Source of the DNA: HGW-17 sp964516435
GTDB taxonomy: Bacteria > Myxococcota_A > Polyangia > HGW-17
Direction of reading: 5' to 3'
Assembly: GCA_964516435.1 (NCBI GenBank)
Contig: CAZEZP010000061.1
Coordinates: 1-64,000, forward strand
DNA length: 64,000 nt
In this document: in pieces, positions 52,840-62,215 of the stretch
Layout: the number at the start of each line of letters is the position of its first letter
How positions within the stretch are numbered: the stretch's first letter is position 1
Notes under the pieces: model-generated
Databases searched by the model: none
Told to the model about the DNA's origin: nothing
The model's input: only the letters and a program-made list of their open reading frames with translations
Translations under genes and position numbers: made by a program

Positions 52840-53325
52840 TCAATGGAGCAGTTTCCGGATCAGGTTCTCCCGCTCGTTGAGATGGCTGTCCATCTGGCGC
52901 AGCGCCATCATCAACTGGAAAAACAGCGGCTTGGGATTCTCGGCGCCCAGCACGCTGGAAATCAGTTGCTCCATCTGCTTCTGCACGTTGGCGCGCAGGT
53001 TTTCCAGTTCCTGGTCGAAGCGCTCCACGGCCTGGATGGCTTCGGTCTCTTCGGAACTCCCCATCAGCGTGCCGGCGAAGCCCTGGTTGGCCCAGCGCAG
53101 CCGGTCGCGCACCTTGGTGAGCAGCGCCGTGGTCTGCTCGGCATCGGTGAGCAGGTCCATCTTGGAGATGTCCATGGAAATCTGCATCTTCAACTGTTCC
53201 AGTTGATCGTGGCATTCCTTGAGCTTTGCGGCCATGTAGTCACGGAAAGCGCGGTCCGTGGCGCGGCTTTCCGTGCGCTGCCTGTAGCCTTTGTATCCTG
53301 GGATGATGTAGTCCAATACGGCCAT
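52840..53325 (-). CDS. helical coiled-coil protein of the SPFH operon
   Basis: The 161-residue soluble protein is almost entirely helical and charged (RATDRAFRDYMAAKLKECHDQ, FDQELENLRANVQKQMEQLI, LRQMDSHLNERENLIRKLL). It opens with MAVLDYIIPGYKGYRQRTE. I do not recognise the family. Size and helical character would suit a PspA-like membrane-curvature or scaffold protein, in keeping with the ydjF-ydjI arrangement in Bacillus, but sequence similarity to PspA is not visible. It starts nine bases after the 3-TM gene and is 77 bases before the SPFH gene. Confidence 0.7.
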   Translation of the reverse strand: MAVLDYIIPGYKGYRQRTESRATDRAFRDYMAAKLKECHDQLEQLKMQISMDISKMDLLTDAEQTTALLTKVRDRLRWANQGFAGTLMGSSEETEAIQAVERFDQELENLRANVQKQMEQLISSVLGAENPKPLFFQLMMALRQMDSHLNERENLIRKLLH

Positions 53326-53334
53326 GATGACCTC

Positions 53335-53685
53335 CTATTCCTGATTTTCCCTGCCCTTGCGGGACAGCAGGATGCCCACCACGATCAGGATTCCGGCGAT
53401 GAGCACCAGAAACGGCCAACTCTTGCGGAACGGCATGACGTCCAGGTTGGACAGCAACTTGAAGAAGAAGAGACTGCCCAGAAAGGCTGCGCCCGGCATC
53501 CAGCCCGTGGAATCGATCAGGAAGGCCTGGACGGCCAGCGAAAGGAACAGCGCCATGGGGATGGCCGGCCACACGGAGCCGAACGAGGCGCCGTCGAACG
53601 AGACGGTGGCGATGAGCACGATGGCGGTGGTGAAGACCGTGACCAGCCACGGCAGAGCGGAGACGACGACATTCTTCTGGGCCAT
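53335..53685 (-). CDS. small integral membrane protein (3-4 TM)
   Basis: The 116-residue product is mostly hydrophobic, with helices at about 10-27 (LPWLVTVFTTAIVLIATV), 37-55 (VWPAIPMALFLSLAVQAFL), 63-78 and 88-106 (WPFLVLIAGILIVVGILL), and a charged end SRKGRENQE. No family is recognised. It lies 17 bases after the OmpA-type gene and nine before the helical gene, so it links the barrel protein to the SPFH/CHAT set. GGAGG precedes the ATG. Confidence 0.75.
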   Translation of the reverse strand: MAQKNVVVSALPWLVTVFTTAIVLIATVSFDGASFGSVWPAIPMALFLSLAVQAFLIDSTGWMPGAAFLGSLFFFKLLSNLDVMPFRKSWPFLVLIAGILIVVGILLSRKGRENQE

Positions 53686-53702
53686 GAGTTACCTCCCGCA
53701 GG

Positions 53703-55874
53703 TCAGTCCTGCTTCATCTTCACGATCTTGAATTCCACGCGCCGGTTCTTCTCGCGCAGGCGTGAGGAAATGTTGGCGTAGCGCGGCTTGGTGTGCCCGT
53801 AGCCTTTGGCGGTCAGGCGATCGGCCTTCACCCCCTGGGAGATGAGATAGGCCCGCACGGCGTCGGCGCGCTCCTGGCTCAACTGGAGGTTGTGCTCCGG
53901 CTTGCCCTTGTCATCCGTGTGGCCCTGGACTTCCAGTTCCAGGATTTCCGGATTCTCGATCATGAGCGCCGCCACCTCGTCCAGGATGATGAGGCTTTCG
54001 GGCAGCAGTTCAGCGCTGTCGAGCTTGAACTGGATGCGCTCGGTGATGGTGATGGCCCGCTGCTTGCGGTTGATGGTCGCCGTGGACTTGGCCGGCTTCT
54101 TCTTCACCACCATTTCCACCGGGGTCACGGTGCACTTGGGCAACGTCACCGTGGAGGAGCGGGTCAGGTGCTCGGGTTCGTTGAACACGATTTCGTACGC
54201 GCCGGGGAAGACCTTCACCTCGGCCTTGCCCTCGGCGGAGAGGGCCACGTCCTGGGCGACGTCCTTTTCGTCCATGGTCTTCCCCTGCACCTTCAGGGAA
54301 CCGCCCACGGGCTTGCCTTCCTCGTCCTTGACGAACACGTAGACGGAGCACAGTTCCGGCCCCTTGGCCTTCAACTGGAGTGCCACGTCGGTGGGTCCAT
54401 CGGTCTTGACCACGTTCACCACCGTTTCCTGGTCGTGGTAATCCTTCTTGCCCACGCGCAGCGTGTAAGAGCCCGGCGCCAGCGGGACGGAGGCGAACCG
54501 GCCCTGCGCATCGGTGGCTGTGCGCGGATGCGAAGTGCCGACGAATTCCACCACCGCGCCTTCCAGCGGGGCGCCGTTGGCGTCGGTCACCGTGCCCTGG
54601 ATGATGCCCGTTTTGGCCGGTGGCGGCGTGCGATCCACCTCGCGCACGACCTCGCGCACCTCGGGGATGCACGCGGCGCGCGGATTGGCGTGGTAGGAGA
54701 GCATCGCGAACACGTTGTACACGGGGGAGGGCGGCGCCACGGCGAACCCAGGGTAGTCCAGCGTCACTTCCACGCCGGCGGATACGGCCACGTCCGGGCG
54801 CACATGCCAGCGCACGCCCAGAACCGCGTTTTGCGAGAAGGCATCGTCCGGGGCCACGCTACCGTTGACTGCCACCCGGTGGCGCCAGCCCATGAGATTG
54901 TCGTCGGCGCCGGCCGTGTAGTAGCGGAATCCATATTCCAGGATGGGCGCCACGACGGTATGCCGGAACAGGAAGGGAAATTCCAGGCCCAGTGAAAATT
55001 GCACGCGGCTTTGGGAAACGCCCAGGGCAAAGGCCTGAACCATGTACCCGTACAGGGGCTCCACCGTGAGATGGTTGGCGGAACGGGGCGCATCCCCCAG
55101 GAGATTGGCGGATCCGTCATGCACATAGCCGATGTTGAGGTGCGCGTTGAAGGGGATCGGGCTCTTGGGCAGCCACGTGCGCCCCGACAGGGAGGCGAGC
55201 AGGTGCAGGCCCGCGGAAGTCGCGGAAAAGTCCGGCCCCACCTCGGCCATTCCCGAATACAGGCGTCCCACCACGGCGGCGCCGACGCTCAGGAAGGGCT
55301 TCACTGCCCGGTAGTACTTGGCGCCGAAGACGAAATCCCCCAGTGCCATCTGCGTGGCGGGTTCATACGTCTCCACCAGGTGCCTGCGCTCGTTGATGTT
55401 GCTCATGGAGTAGATGATGCCGAACGCCTCGATGGAATGGGGGAAGAACATGTGGAAGTGCACGCCATAGGCCGAGCGGGTGTCGGTCTCGTCCTGGTTG
55501 GCCACGATGAAGTCGTGGTAGCGGAAGAACTCGCCGTGCAGGGCTACGGAAAACGTCCACGGGATGGCGCCGGCCGCCGCCATGGTCTGGAAGAGTCCCG
55601 TCGCCGCGAGCAGCGTGGGGGCGGGAATCACGGAAACAGGTGGATGGGCATGCGTCCTGGATGGCGATGCCGGGGCGGACGGCGCCGGCGCGGCGACCGG
55701 GGTGGCGTCGGCTGTGGCCACGGCGTCGTTTTTCAGGACCGTCACGTACGGGTCGGCCGCCGGCTTCGCGGCTTCCGGCGTTTCCGGCGTCTTGGCGGGA
55801 TCGGCGAAGGCGTTGGCGGCATCGAATGCCATCAAAAGGAACAAAAGGAAAGAAATGCCCGTGGCTCTTGACAT
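53703..55874 (-). CDS. outer-membrane beta-barrel protein with carboxypeptidase-regulatory-like and OmpA domains
   Basis: ATG 55874, behind GGAGG, gives 723 residues. A signal peptide (ending near AANAFA) and a Pro/Ala linker precede a large barrel (about 100-430, GEFFRYHDFIVANQ, VQFSLGLEFPFLF). Next is a carboxypeptidase-regulatory/Ig-like domain (about 445-530, GTVTDANGAPLEGAVVEFVG, LAPGSYTLRVGKKDY) and a second beta-rich domain. The C-terminal OmpA domain (about 610-720) has VQGHTDDKG, NLQLSQERADAVRAYLISQG and KGYGHTKPRY, the peptidoglycan-binding Asp and Arg included. It would anchor the outer membrane to murein. It is the first gene of the minus-strand set 55874-48437 and is divergent from the OppF-type gene. 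Confidence 0.88.
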   Translation of the reverse strand: MSRATGISFLLFLLMAFDAANAFADPAKTPETPEAAKPAADPYVTVLKNDAVATADATPVAAPAPSAPASPSRTHAHPPVSVIPAPTLLAATGLFQTMAAAGAIPWTFSVALHGEFFRYHDFIVANQDETDTRSAYGVHFHMFFPHSIEAFGIIYSMSNINERRHLVETYEPATQMALGDFVFGAKYYRAVKPFLSVGAAVVGRLYSGMAEVGPDFSATSAGLHLLASLSGRTWLPKSPIPFNAHLNIGYVHDGSANLLGDAPRSANHLTVEPLYGYMVQAFALGVSQSRVQFSLGLEFPFLFRHTVVAPILEYGFRYYTAGADDNLMGWRHRVAVNGSVAPDDAFSQNAVLGVRWHVRPDVAVSAGVEVTLDYPGFAVAPPSPVYNVFAMLSYHANPRAACIPEVREVVREVDRTPPPAKTGIIQGTVTDANGAPLEGAVVEFVGTSHPRTATDAQGRFASVPLAPGSYTLRVGKKDYHDQETVVNVVKTDGPTDVALQLKAKGPELCSVYVFVKDEEGKPVGGSLKVQGKTMDEKDVAQDVALSAEGKAEVKVFPGAYEIVFNEPEHLTRSSTVTLPKCTVTPVEMVVKKKPAKSTATINRKQRAITITERIQFKLDSAELLPESLIILDEVAALMIENPEILELEVQGHTDDKGKPEHNLQLSQERADAVRAYLISQGVKADRLTAKGYGHTKPRYANISSRLREKNRRVEFKIVKMKQD

Positions 55875-56032
55875 CGTGTTCCTCCAAAACCGTGGAAATG
55901 CGCGAGTCCACCCATGATTGCCTAGCCTTTTAGCACAATTTTCCGCCGCTGGAAATGTTTCTGGCCCCGACCCCCTGTTTTTTTCACTTCCGGGGCGAAT
56001 GCCGGTAGGATGTCCGCCGGCAGGAGGTGGCA

Positions 56033-56965
56033 TTGGAGAAACATGACGGCGACCGCGTGATTCTGGAAATGGATGGCGTCGATGTGCGCTATCCACGCGC
56101 CGCCCGGAACACTCTCGAGAGGGTCTGCCTGCAGGTGCGTGCGGGGAGCCGGACGGCGGTGGTGGGAGAGTCCGGAAGCGGAAAGAGCACGCTCATGCGG
56201 ACGATTCTGGGGCTCATGCCGCCGTCGGCAGGCGTGGTGCGATGGTTCGGTGAGGACATCGCCCGGCTGCCGTCCTCCCGTATGGCCCGGTTGCGCGCGC
56301 GGGTGCAGCCCGTGTTCCAGGACCCCATGTCTTCTTTCGACCCTCGGCACAATTGCCGTCGGGTCCTGGAGGAACCGCTGGCGATCCATGGATGGCGGGA
56401 TCCGGATGCCCGCCGGGAGCGATGCCTGCGGGCGCTCTCCGAGGTCGGACTCCCCGAGGACGTACTGAAATCCCATCCCCGGCGGCTTTCGGGCGGGCAG
56501 CGCCAGCGCCTGGCCATCGCCCGCGCCATGCTCCTGTCGCCGGAGGCGCTCGTGGCCGACGAGCCGACCGCGGCGCTGGATCTTTCCGTGCAGGGGCAGG
56601 TGGCCACGCTGCTCCTGGACCTGCACCGCGAGTCCGGACTGACTTTGCTGGTGATTTCCCACGATTTCCCGCTGGTCGCCCAGTTGTGCGAGCGTGTGGC
56701 CGTCCTCTATGCCGGGCGCATCGTCGAGGAAGGGCCTCTGGAACAGGTCTTTTCGGAACCGCTGCATCCCTATTCCCGCGATCTCGTGGAGGCAGCCACC
56801 GGCGATCTGCCTCCTGCCGATGCCCCCCTGCCGGCGTTGCCTGCCGCCACCGGCTGCCCTTACCGGCTGCGCTGCCGGCTGGCCCGGGATTGCTGCAGGG
56901 AGATGCCGGGGATGCAGGCGGCGGGGGAACGGAAGGTGGCCTGCCATCTCGCACAATTGCCTTGA
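56033..56965 (+). CDS. orphan oligopeptide-type ABC transporter ATPase (OppF/DppF family)
   Basis: I choose TTG 56033, five bases after AGGAGG; GTG 56027 overlaps the site. The 310-residue ATPase has Walker A GESGSGKST, Q-loop FQDPMSSFDPRH, signature LSGGQRQRLAIARA, Walker B LVADEPTAALD and the H-loop VISHDF. The C-terminal extension HPYSRDLVEA and a Cys cluster C-x5-C-x6-C plus a final Cys (CPYRLRC...CC...VACH) match the 4Fe-4S-binding tail of dipeptide transporter ATPases. No permease or binding protein is adjacent, so it must serve components encoded elsewhere. It is followed after 32 bases by nadA. Confidence 0.88.
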   Translation: MEKHDGDRVILEMDGVDVRYPRAARNTLERVCLQVRAGSRTAVVGESGSGKSTLMRTILGLMPPSAGVVRWFGEDIARLPSSRMARLRARVQPVFQDPMSSFDPRHNCRRVLEEPLAIHGWRDPDARRERCLRALSEVGLPEDVLKSHPRRLSGGQRQRLAIARAMLLSPEALVADEPTAALDLSVQGQVATLLLDLHRESGLTLLVISHDFPLVAQLCERVAVLYAGRIVEEGPLEQVFSEPLHPYSRDLVEAATGDLPPADAPLPALPAATGCPYRLRCRLARDCCREMPGMQAAGERKVACHLAQLP

Positions 56966-56997
56966 TTTCGAAAAGGAATCGTGCCATCGATGCCGCC

Positions 56998-57935
<938 letters not shown>

Positions 57936-57939
<4 letters not shown>

Positions 57940-58640
57940 GTCTTCCCGGCGACGACGAGCCCACGCTTTCCCATCCGGCGGTGGACCCCGCCGAGTTGGA
58001 AGAGGCGCGCGAGATTCGCGTCCTGCCGCTGGATGTGCGCGGCCGCATCGTGCCGGTTCGGCTGGGGCCGCTGGAAGTGGACCGCCTGCGGGCGCTGGAT
58101 GAGCATGCCGCCGAACTGGAGGCGCGCGCGGCCGGCATCGCGCATCTGGAGGCGCAGGCCCGCGCGCGGGGCTGTCAGGCGGGGTTCGAGGAAGGCGTGC
58201 GGGAAGGCACGCGCCGTTTTCTGGATACCCTCTCGGCATTCGAAAAACGCCTGTCCGAGTTGGAATGCCGGATTCCGGACGCCATCGCGGCCCTGTCCGC
58301 CCGGCTGGCCGCCCGCTGCCTCGGACGGGAAATCGCCTCGAACGACGAATCGCTGAGGCACTGGGTCCGAACCCATGCGGCCTCGCTGATGCCGGCCGTC
58401 GTCGTGACCTGCCTGCACGCGCCTGCCGACGGCGGGCGTCTGGCGTTCCTCCGGGAGGAGTTCGCCCGGGAGTTTCCCCATACGCGGTTCGAATGGCATC
58501 CCGCCCCGGGGCTTTCTGCCGGGGAACTCCTGCTGGAAAGCGAGAACCTGCGTGTGGATGCGCGGTTCGATGCGATGGAAGGATGGCTGCGCCGGGCATT
58601 GGAGGGTCCGGACGGGAAGAGGGACGGCCCATGCCCTTGA
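57936..58640 (+). CDS. FliH/SctL-like stator protein of a type III secretion ATPase
   Basis: The 234-residue protein starts at ATG 57936, overlapping nadA by four bases. Its middle is a long charged helix ending in the FliH-type glycine-spaced segment GCQAGFEEGVREGTRRFLDTL. The C-terminal half has AIAALSARLAARCLGREIASND and GLSAGELLLESENLRVDARFD, similar to the SctL/FliH C-terminal fold. The next gene is the matching ATPase, overlapping by ten bases, which strongly supports the assignment. FliH-like proteins dimerise, hold the ATPase and link it to the export gate or sorting platform. No other secretion or flagellar gene is in the window. Confidence 0.7.
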
Positions 58641-59944
58641 ATCTGGACGACTTTCTGCAGCGCGCCGAGACGGCCGACGTGGAGGGATGGATGCGGCCTC
58701 GCGGCCGTGTCTGTGCCGTGGAGGGCTGTCTGGTGCGCATCCGCATGCCGGGAGGGCGCCTGGGGCATTGGGTGGTGTTGGAACCGCCCGACGGGGCGCC
58801 TGGAATTCCCGCGCAAATCACGGGTTTCGACCAGGATGCCGTGTGGTGCTCCCCGGCGGCGTCCATATCGGGAATCGGCCCGGACTGGGGCGTTTCGCTG
58901 GCCCGGACGCCGGGAATCCCCGCATCGGAAAATCTCCTGGGCCGGATTCTCGATGGTCTGGGGCGGCCCATGGACGGGGCGGGACCCATTTCGGCCGGGG
59001 ATTTCGTTCCGCTCGACGCCCCGGCGCCCGATCCCCTGACGCGTCCGCCGGTTGAGAAGCCTTTTGTCACGGGCATCCGGGCCATCGATGGCCTGTGCAC
59101 ACTGGCGGCGGGCCAGCGGATCGGGCTCTTTGCCGGTCCCGGCGTGGGAAAGAGCCACCTGCTGGGCCAACTCGCGCGCCAGTCCGATGCGGCGGTGAAG
59201 GTGGTCTGCCTGGTGGGGGAACGCGGCCGGGAGGTGCGGGAGTTCCTGGGGGACAATCTGCGCGGCTGCGGCGATTTCGTGATGGTGGCGGCCACCTCCG
59301 ACGCCCCGGCGCTCGCCCGGGCGCTGGCACCGCTGGCGGCCACGGCTGTGGCCGAATTCTTCCGGGATCGGGGGGGCGACGTGCTGCTGCTGGTCGATTC
59401 CCTCACCCGCATGGTGCGCGCGCTGCGCGAGATCACCCTGCAGATGGGGCAGGCGCCCGCCCGCCGCGGGTATCCGCCGGCCGTGTTCGCCGGCCTGCCG
59501 CGCCTGATCGAGCGGGCCGGCACGTCGCCGCGCGGCACGATAACAGCCATATACACCGTTCTCGTGGAAGGAAACGATCTCGACGAGCCCGTTTCCGATG
59601 AGGTGCGGGGCCTTCTGGATGGCCACCTGATCCTGTCCCGGCGGCTGGCGGAGAGCGGCCATTACCCGGCGCTGGACATTCCCCGCAGCCTGTCGCGGCT
59701 GGCATCCCGCGTGATTTCCTCCGAGCGGCGCGCCCTGGCCGCCCGTATCCGGGCCCAGTTGGCCGTCCGCCAGGAATCCGACGAACTCGTCCGGATGGGG
59801 GCGGTGGTTCCCGGCGCCCATCCCCTCCTCGACGAGGCGCTCGCATGCGCTGCCGCTGTGGATGACTTTTTGCGCCAGGGGGCAGAATCCGTGCCGTTCG
59901 AGGCCACCTGGGAGGAAATGCGCAGGCTCGTTTCCGGGAAATGA
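58631..59944 (+). CDS. type III secretion / flagellar export ATPase (SctN/FliI family)
   Basis: The 437-residue ATPase has an N-terminal beta-barrel (GRVCAVEGCLVRIRMPGG), the linker LLGRILDGLGRPMDGAG, Walker A GLFAGPGVGKSHLLG, the catalytic Glu in CLVGERGREVREFL, Walker B VLLLVDSLTRMVRALREI and the family hallmark TAIYTVLVEGNDLDEPVSDE plus DGHLILSRRLAESGHYPALDI. All catalytic residues are intact. The hallmark separates it from F1-ATPase beta and from Rho. It unfolds and delivers substrates to a type III export gate. It is co-translated with the stator gene. The rest of the apparatus is not nearby, so FliI versus SctN cannot be decided. Confidence 0.9.
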   Translation: MPLNLDDFLQRAETADVEGWMRPRGRVCAVEGCLVRIRMPGGRLGHWVVLEPPDGAPGIPAQITGFDQDAVWCSPAASISGIGPDWGVSLARTPGIPASENLLGRILDGLGRPMDGAGPISAGDFVPLDAPAPDPLTRPPVEKPFVTGIRAIDGLCTLAAGQRIGLFAGPGVGKSHLLGQLARQSDAAVKVVCLVGERGREVREFLGDNLRGCGDFVMVAATSDAPALARALAPLAATAVAEFFRDRGGDVLLLVDSLTRMVRALREITLQMGQAPARRGYPPAVFAGLPRLIERAGTSPRGTITAIYTVLVEGNDLDEPVSDEVRGLLDGHLILSRRLAESGHYPALDIPRSLSRLASRVISSERRALAARIRAQLAVRQESDELVRMGAVVPGAHPLLDEALACAAAVDDFLRQGAESVPFEATWEEMRRLVSGK

Positions 59945-60051
59945 AGGATACGGGGCCTGCGGCGCTCCGAGGCGAAGCGGGAACAGGTGTTCGGGGCGCT
60001 TTCCCCGGAGACCATCAAAAAATGTACGGCGCCATCGTGCTGATGACCGAC

Positions 60052-60080
60052 TTGAATGATGGCCGATTTGGGGGTAGGGT
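60052..60080 (+). promoter_or_regulatory. predicted promoter of the MopE-type lipoprotein gene
   Basis: TTGAAT (60052-60057), a 17-base spacer and TAGGGT (60075-60080), about 25 bases before the AAGGAG site. Confidence 0.5.
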
Positions 60081-60111
60081 ATGAAAGCTTTGCATAAGGA
60101 GCGGTTGCGCC

Positions 60112-62211
60112 ATGAGAAACTTTTACCTGTGCCTGTTTTCCTCGTTTTTGGCTCTTCTTTTCGTTTCCTGCAAGGGAGAAGCCGGAACATACAAGCACAA
60201 CAACGACGTGCAGGGGGATCTGGACGTGGAGCCGGATGTGCCGGCTCCCGAATGTCCCAATGGTACCGACAACGACCATGACGGCTACGGTCCCGGATGC
60301 CCGGCCGGCGACGACTGCAACGATTCCGATGCCTACATCCACCCGGGGGCGTCGGAGCGCTGCAACGCCGTGGACGACAACTGCAATGGGGAGACCGACG
60401 AGGGCGTGCTCAATGCCTGCGGCAACTGTTCTACGCTGTGCGGCAATGCCGGCATCGGCAATGACCCGTTCCCCCTGGGCGGCGAGGATCCCAACGTGAA
60501 TTCGGAAGGTGTGGGCCGGGATCCCAACGGGGATCTCGTTCTGACCCAGAGCAATGACAACTTCTACTACCTGTGGATTGCAAACACCAACGATCTTTCC
60601 GTCGGTACCGTGTCCAAGGTGGACACTCGGGCGATGAAGGAAGTCGCCCGCTATTTCTCGGTCACCTGTTTTTCGCGGCCGCTGGCCTATTACCAGAGCG
60701 GCGCGTGCCTGGACACCTACGGGAACAACGTACAGTTGTCGAACAACTCGCCCTCGCGCACGGCGGTGGACTTCAACTTCGACGTATGGGTAGCCAACCG
60801 CGCTTTTGGCGGGCAGGCCTCCGTCACCAAGATCGCCAACAGCCTCTCCAACTGCGTGGACCGCAACGGCGACGGCACCATCCAGACTTCCACCGACCGC
60901 GACGGCAACGGCTCCATCACCACGGACTGCAACGGTGACGGAACTCCCGACAATGCTTCCACCATCTGCACGAACGGCCTGCCCGCGCCCGAATTCTACG
61001 GGCTCGACGACGAATGCGTCCTTCTGACTACCAACTACGGCGTGACCAACCAGTTGGGCCGCTGCGTGTGCCTGGACAAGGGTTCTTCCGATGTGGGCGC
61101 GTCCAACGTGTGGGTGGCCACCTATACGGTCGATGGCTCCAACCCGCAGTCCGGCACGCAGAACGTCTTCTACCAGATCAACGGCATGACGGGCGAATTC
61201 ATGGGATTCACGCTCATCCCGTCCAACATCAACTGCTATGGCTGCACGGTGGACGGCGATGGCATCCTGTGGGTCAGTTCCTGGGGATTGACGACCTACA
61301 TCGACACCGTGAATCCGGCGCATCCCGTGGGGCGCACCATCGCCATTTCGGAGCAGCATGGCGGCACCCACCAGATGTACGGCATCACCACCGACAGCGA
61401 AAACAACATCTGGTTCGGCGGCTGGGGCTCCAACCGCGTGTACCGCTACCGGCCGCACCGGCTCGACCGAGCCGATCCCTCCTATTTCACCGAACTGGGC
61501 AACGGAATCTGGACAATGATTGAATACGGTGCTGTGACGGGCGGCATTTCCGCCGATCTGCGCGGTTTCATCTGGGTGGCCAACAACAACGGGTTCATCG
61601 CGCGCATCCCGCAGAACCTGCCCGATGGCGTGCATCCAGGCAGTGTGGCCGTGCAGATGAACGCCTCCTCGTTCGGCGGCAACATGCGCGGATCGGGCGT
61701 GGATTTCGACGGGCACGTCTGGGGCGTGAGCCACGACACGTCCACGGCCAACCGCATCGAACTGGATGCGGCCGGCAATCCCACCGGCAACATCACCACG
61801 GTGCCCGTAGGCAGAAACCCGTACACGTATTCCGATTTCACCGGCTACGGCCTGCGCAACTTCACACGCCCGCAGGGCACCTATTCCACGGTGTTCACCG
61901 CGTGCCCGGAAAGCAACGGCCCGCCCACGTGGTACCAGGTGCGCTGGAACGCCTCCACGCCGCCGGGAACGTCGGTTTCCGTGTTCGCGCAGGCGGGCAA
62001 CGATCCGGCCACCCTGCGCTATGCCGAAATCTATGGCCCCTGGACCACGTCTCCGGCCGTGCTTTCCGATGCGCCGGGGCCGCTGGCGCCCAATCCCGCG
62101 CAGTATCTGCGGGTCACGTTCCTGCTGACCACCGAAAACCGCGACGTATCGCCCGTTCTGCACGATTTCGAAGTCGTGTGGGAATGCCCCTACACGGGCC
62201 CCGGCAAGTAG
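60112..62211 (+). CDS. lipoprotein with MopE-type metal-binding motif and beta-propeller
   Basis: The 699-residue product has signal MRNFYLCLFSSFLALLFVSC. Residues 45-105 contain the MopE/MYXO repeat: D-rich NDHDGYGPGC, DDCNDSDAYIHPGASERCN and VDDNCNGETDEG, a calcium- or other-metal-binding module frequent in myxobacterial surface proteins. A further DGNGSITTDCNGDGTPDN stretch (near 265-285) is another Asp-rich Ca2+-type loop. The remainder is made of NHL/YVTN-like blades (NVWVATYTVDG, GILWVSSWGL, NNIWFGGWGSNRVYRYRP, GFIWVANNNGFIARI, GHVWGVSHDT), probably a beta-propeller, followed by a C-terminal beta-sandwich. AAGGAG lies ten bases before the ATG. It is followed after four bases by an FAD oxidoreductase gene. 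Confidence 0.85.
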   Translation: MRNFYLCLFSSFLALLFVSCKGEAGTYKHNNDVQGDLDVEPDVPAPECPNGTDNDHDGYGPGCPAGDDCNDSDAYIHPGASERCNAVDDNCNGETDEGVLNACGNCSTLCGNAGIGNDPFPLGGEDPNVNSEGVGRDPNGDLVLTQSNDNFYYLWIANTNDLSVGTVSKVDTRAMKEVARYFSVTCFSRPLAYYQSGACLDTYGNNVQLSNNSPSRTAVDFNFDVWVANRAFGGQASVTKIANSLSNCVDRNGDGTIQTSTDRDGNGSITTDCNGDGTPDNASTICTNGLPAPEFYGLDDECVLLTTNYGVTNQLGRCVCLDKGSSDVGASNVWVATYTVDGSNPQSGTQNVFYQINGMTGEFMGFTLIPSNINCYGCTVDGDGILWVSSWGLTTYIDTVNPAHPVGRTIAISEQHGGTHQMYGITTDSENNIWFGGWGSNRVYRYRPHRLDRADPSYFTELGNGIWTMIEYGAVTGGISADLRGFIWVANNNGFIARIPQNLPDGVHPGSVAVQMNASSFGGNMRGSGVDFDGHVWGVSHDTSTANRIELDAAGNPTGNITTVPVGRNPYTYSDFTGYGLRNFTRPQGTYSTVFTACPESNGPPTWYQVRWNASTPPGTSVSVFAQAGNDPATLRYAEIYGPWTTSPAVLSDAPGPLAPNPAQYLRVTFLLTTENRDVSPVLHDFEVVWECPYTGPGK

Positions 62212-62215
62212 GCGC

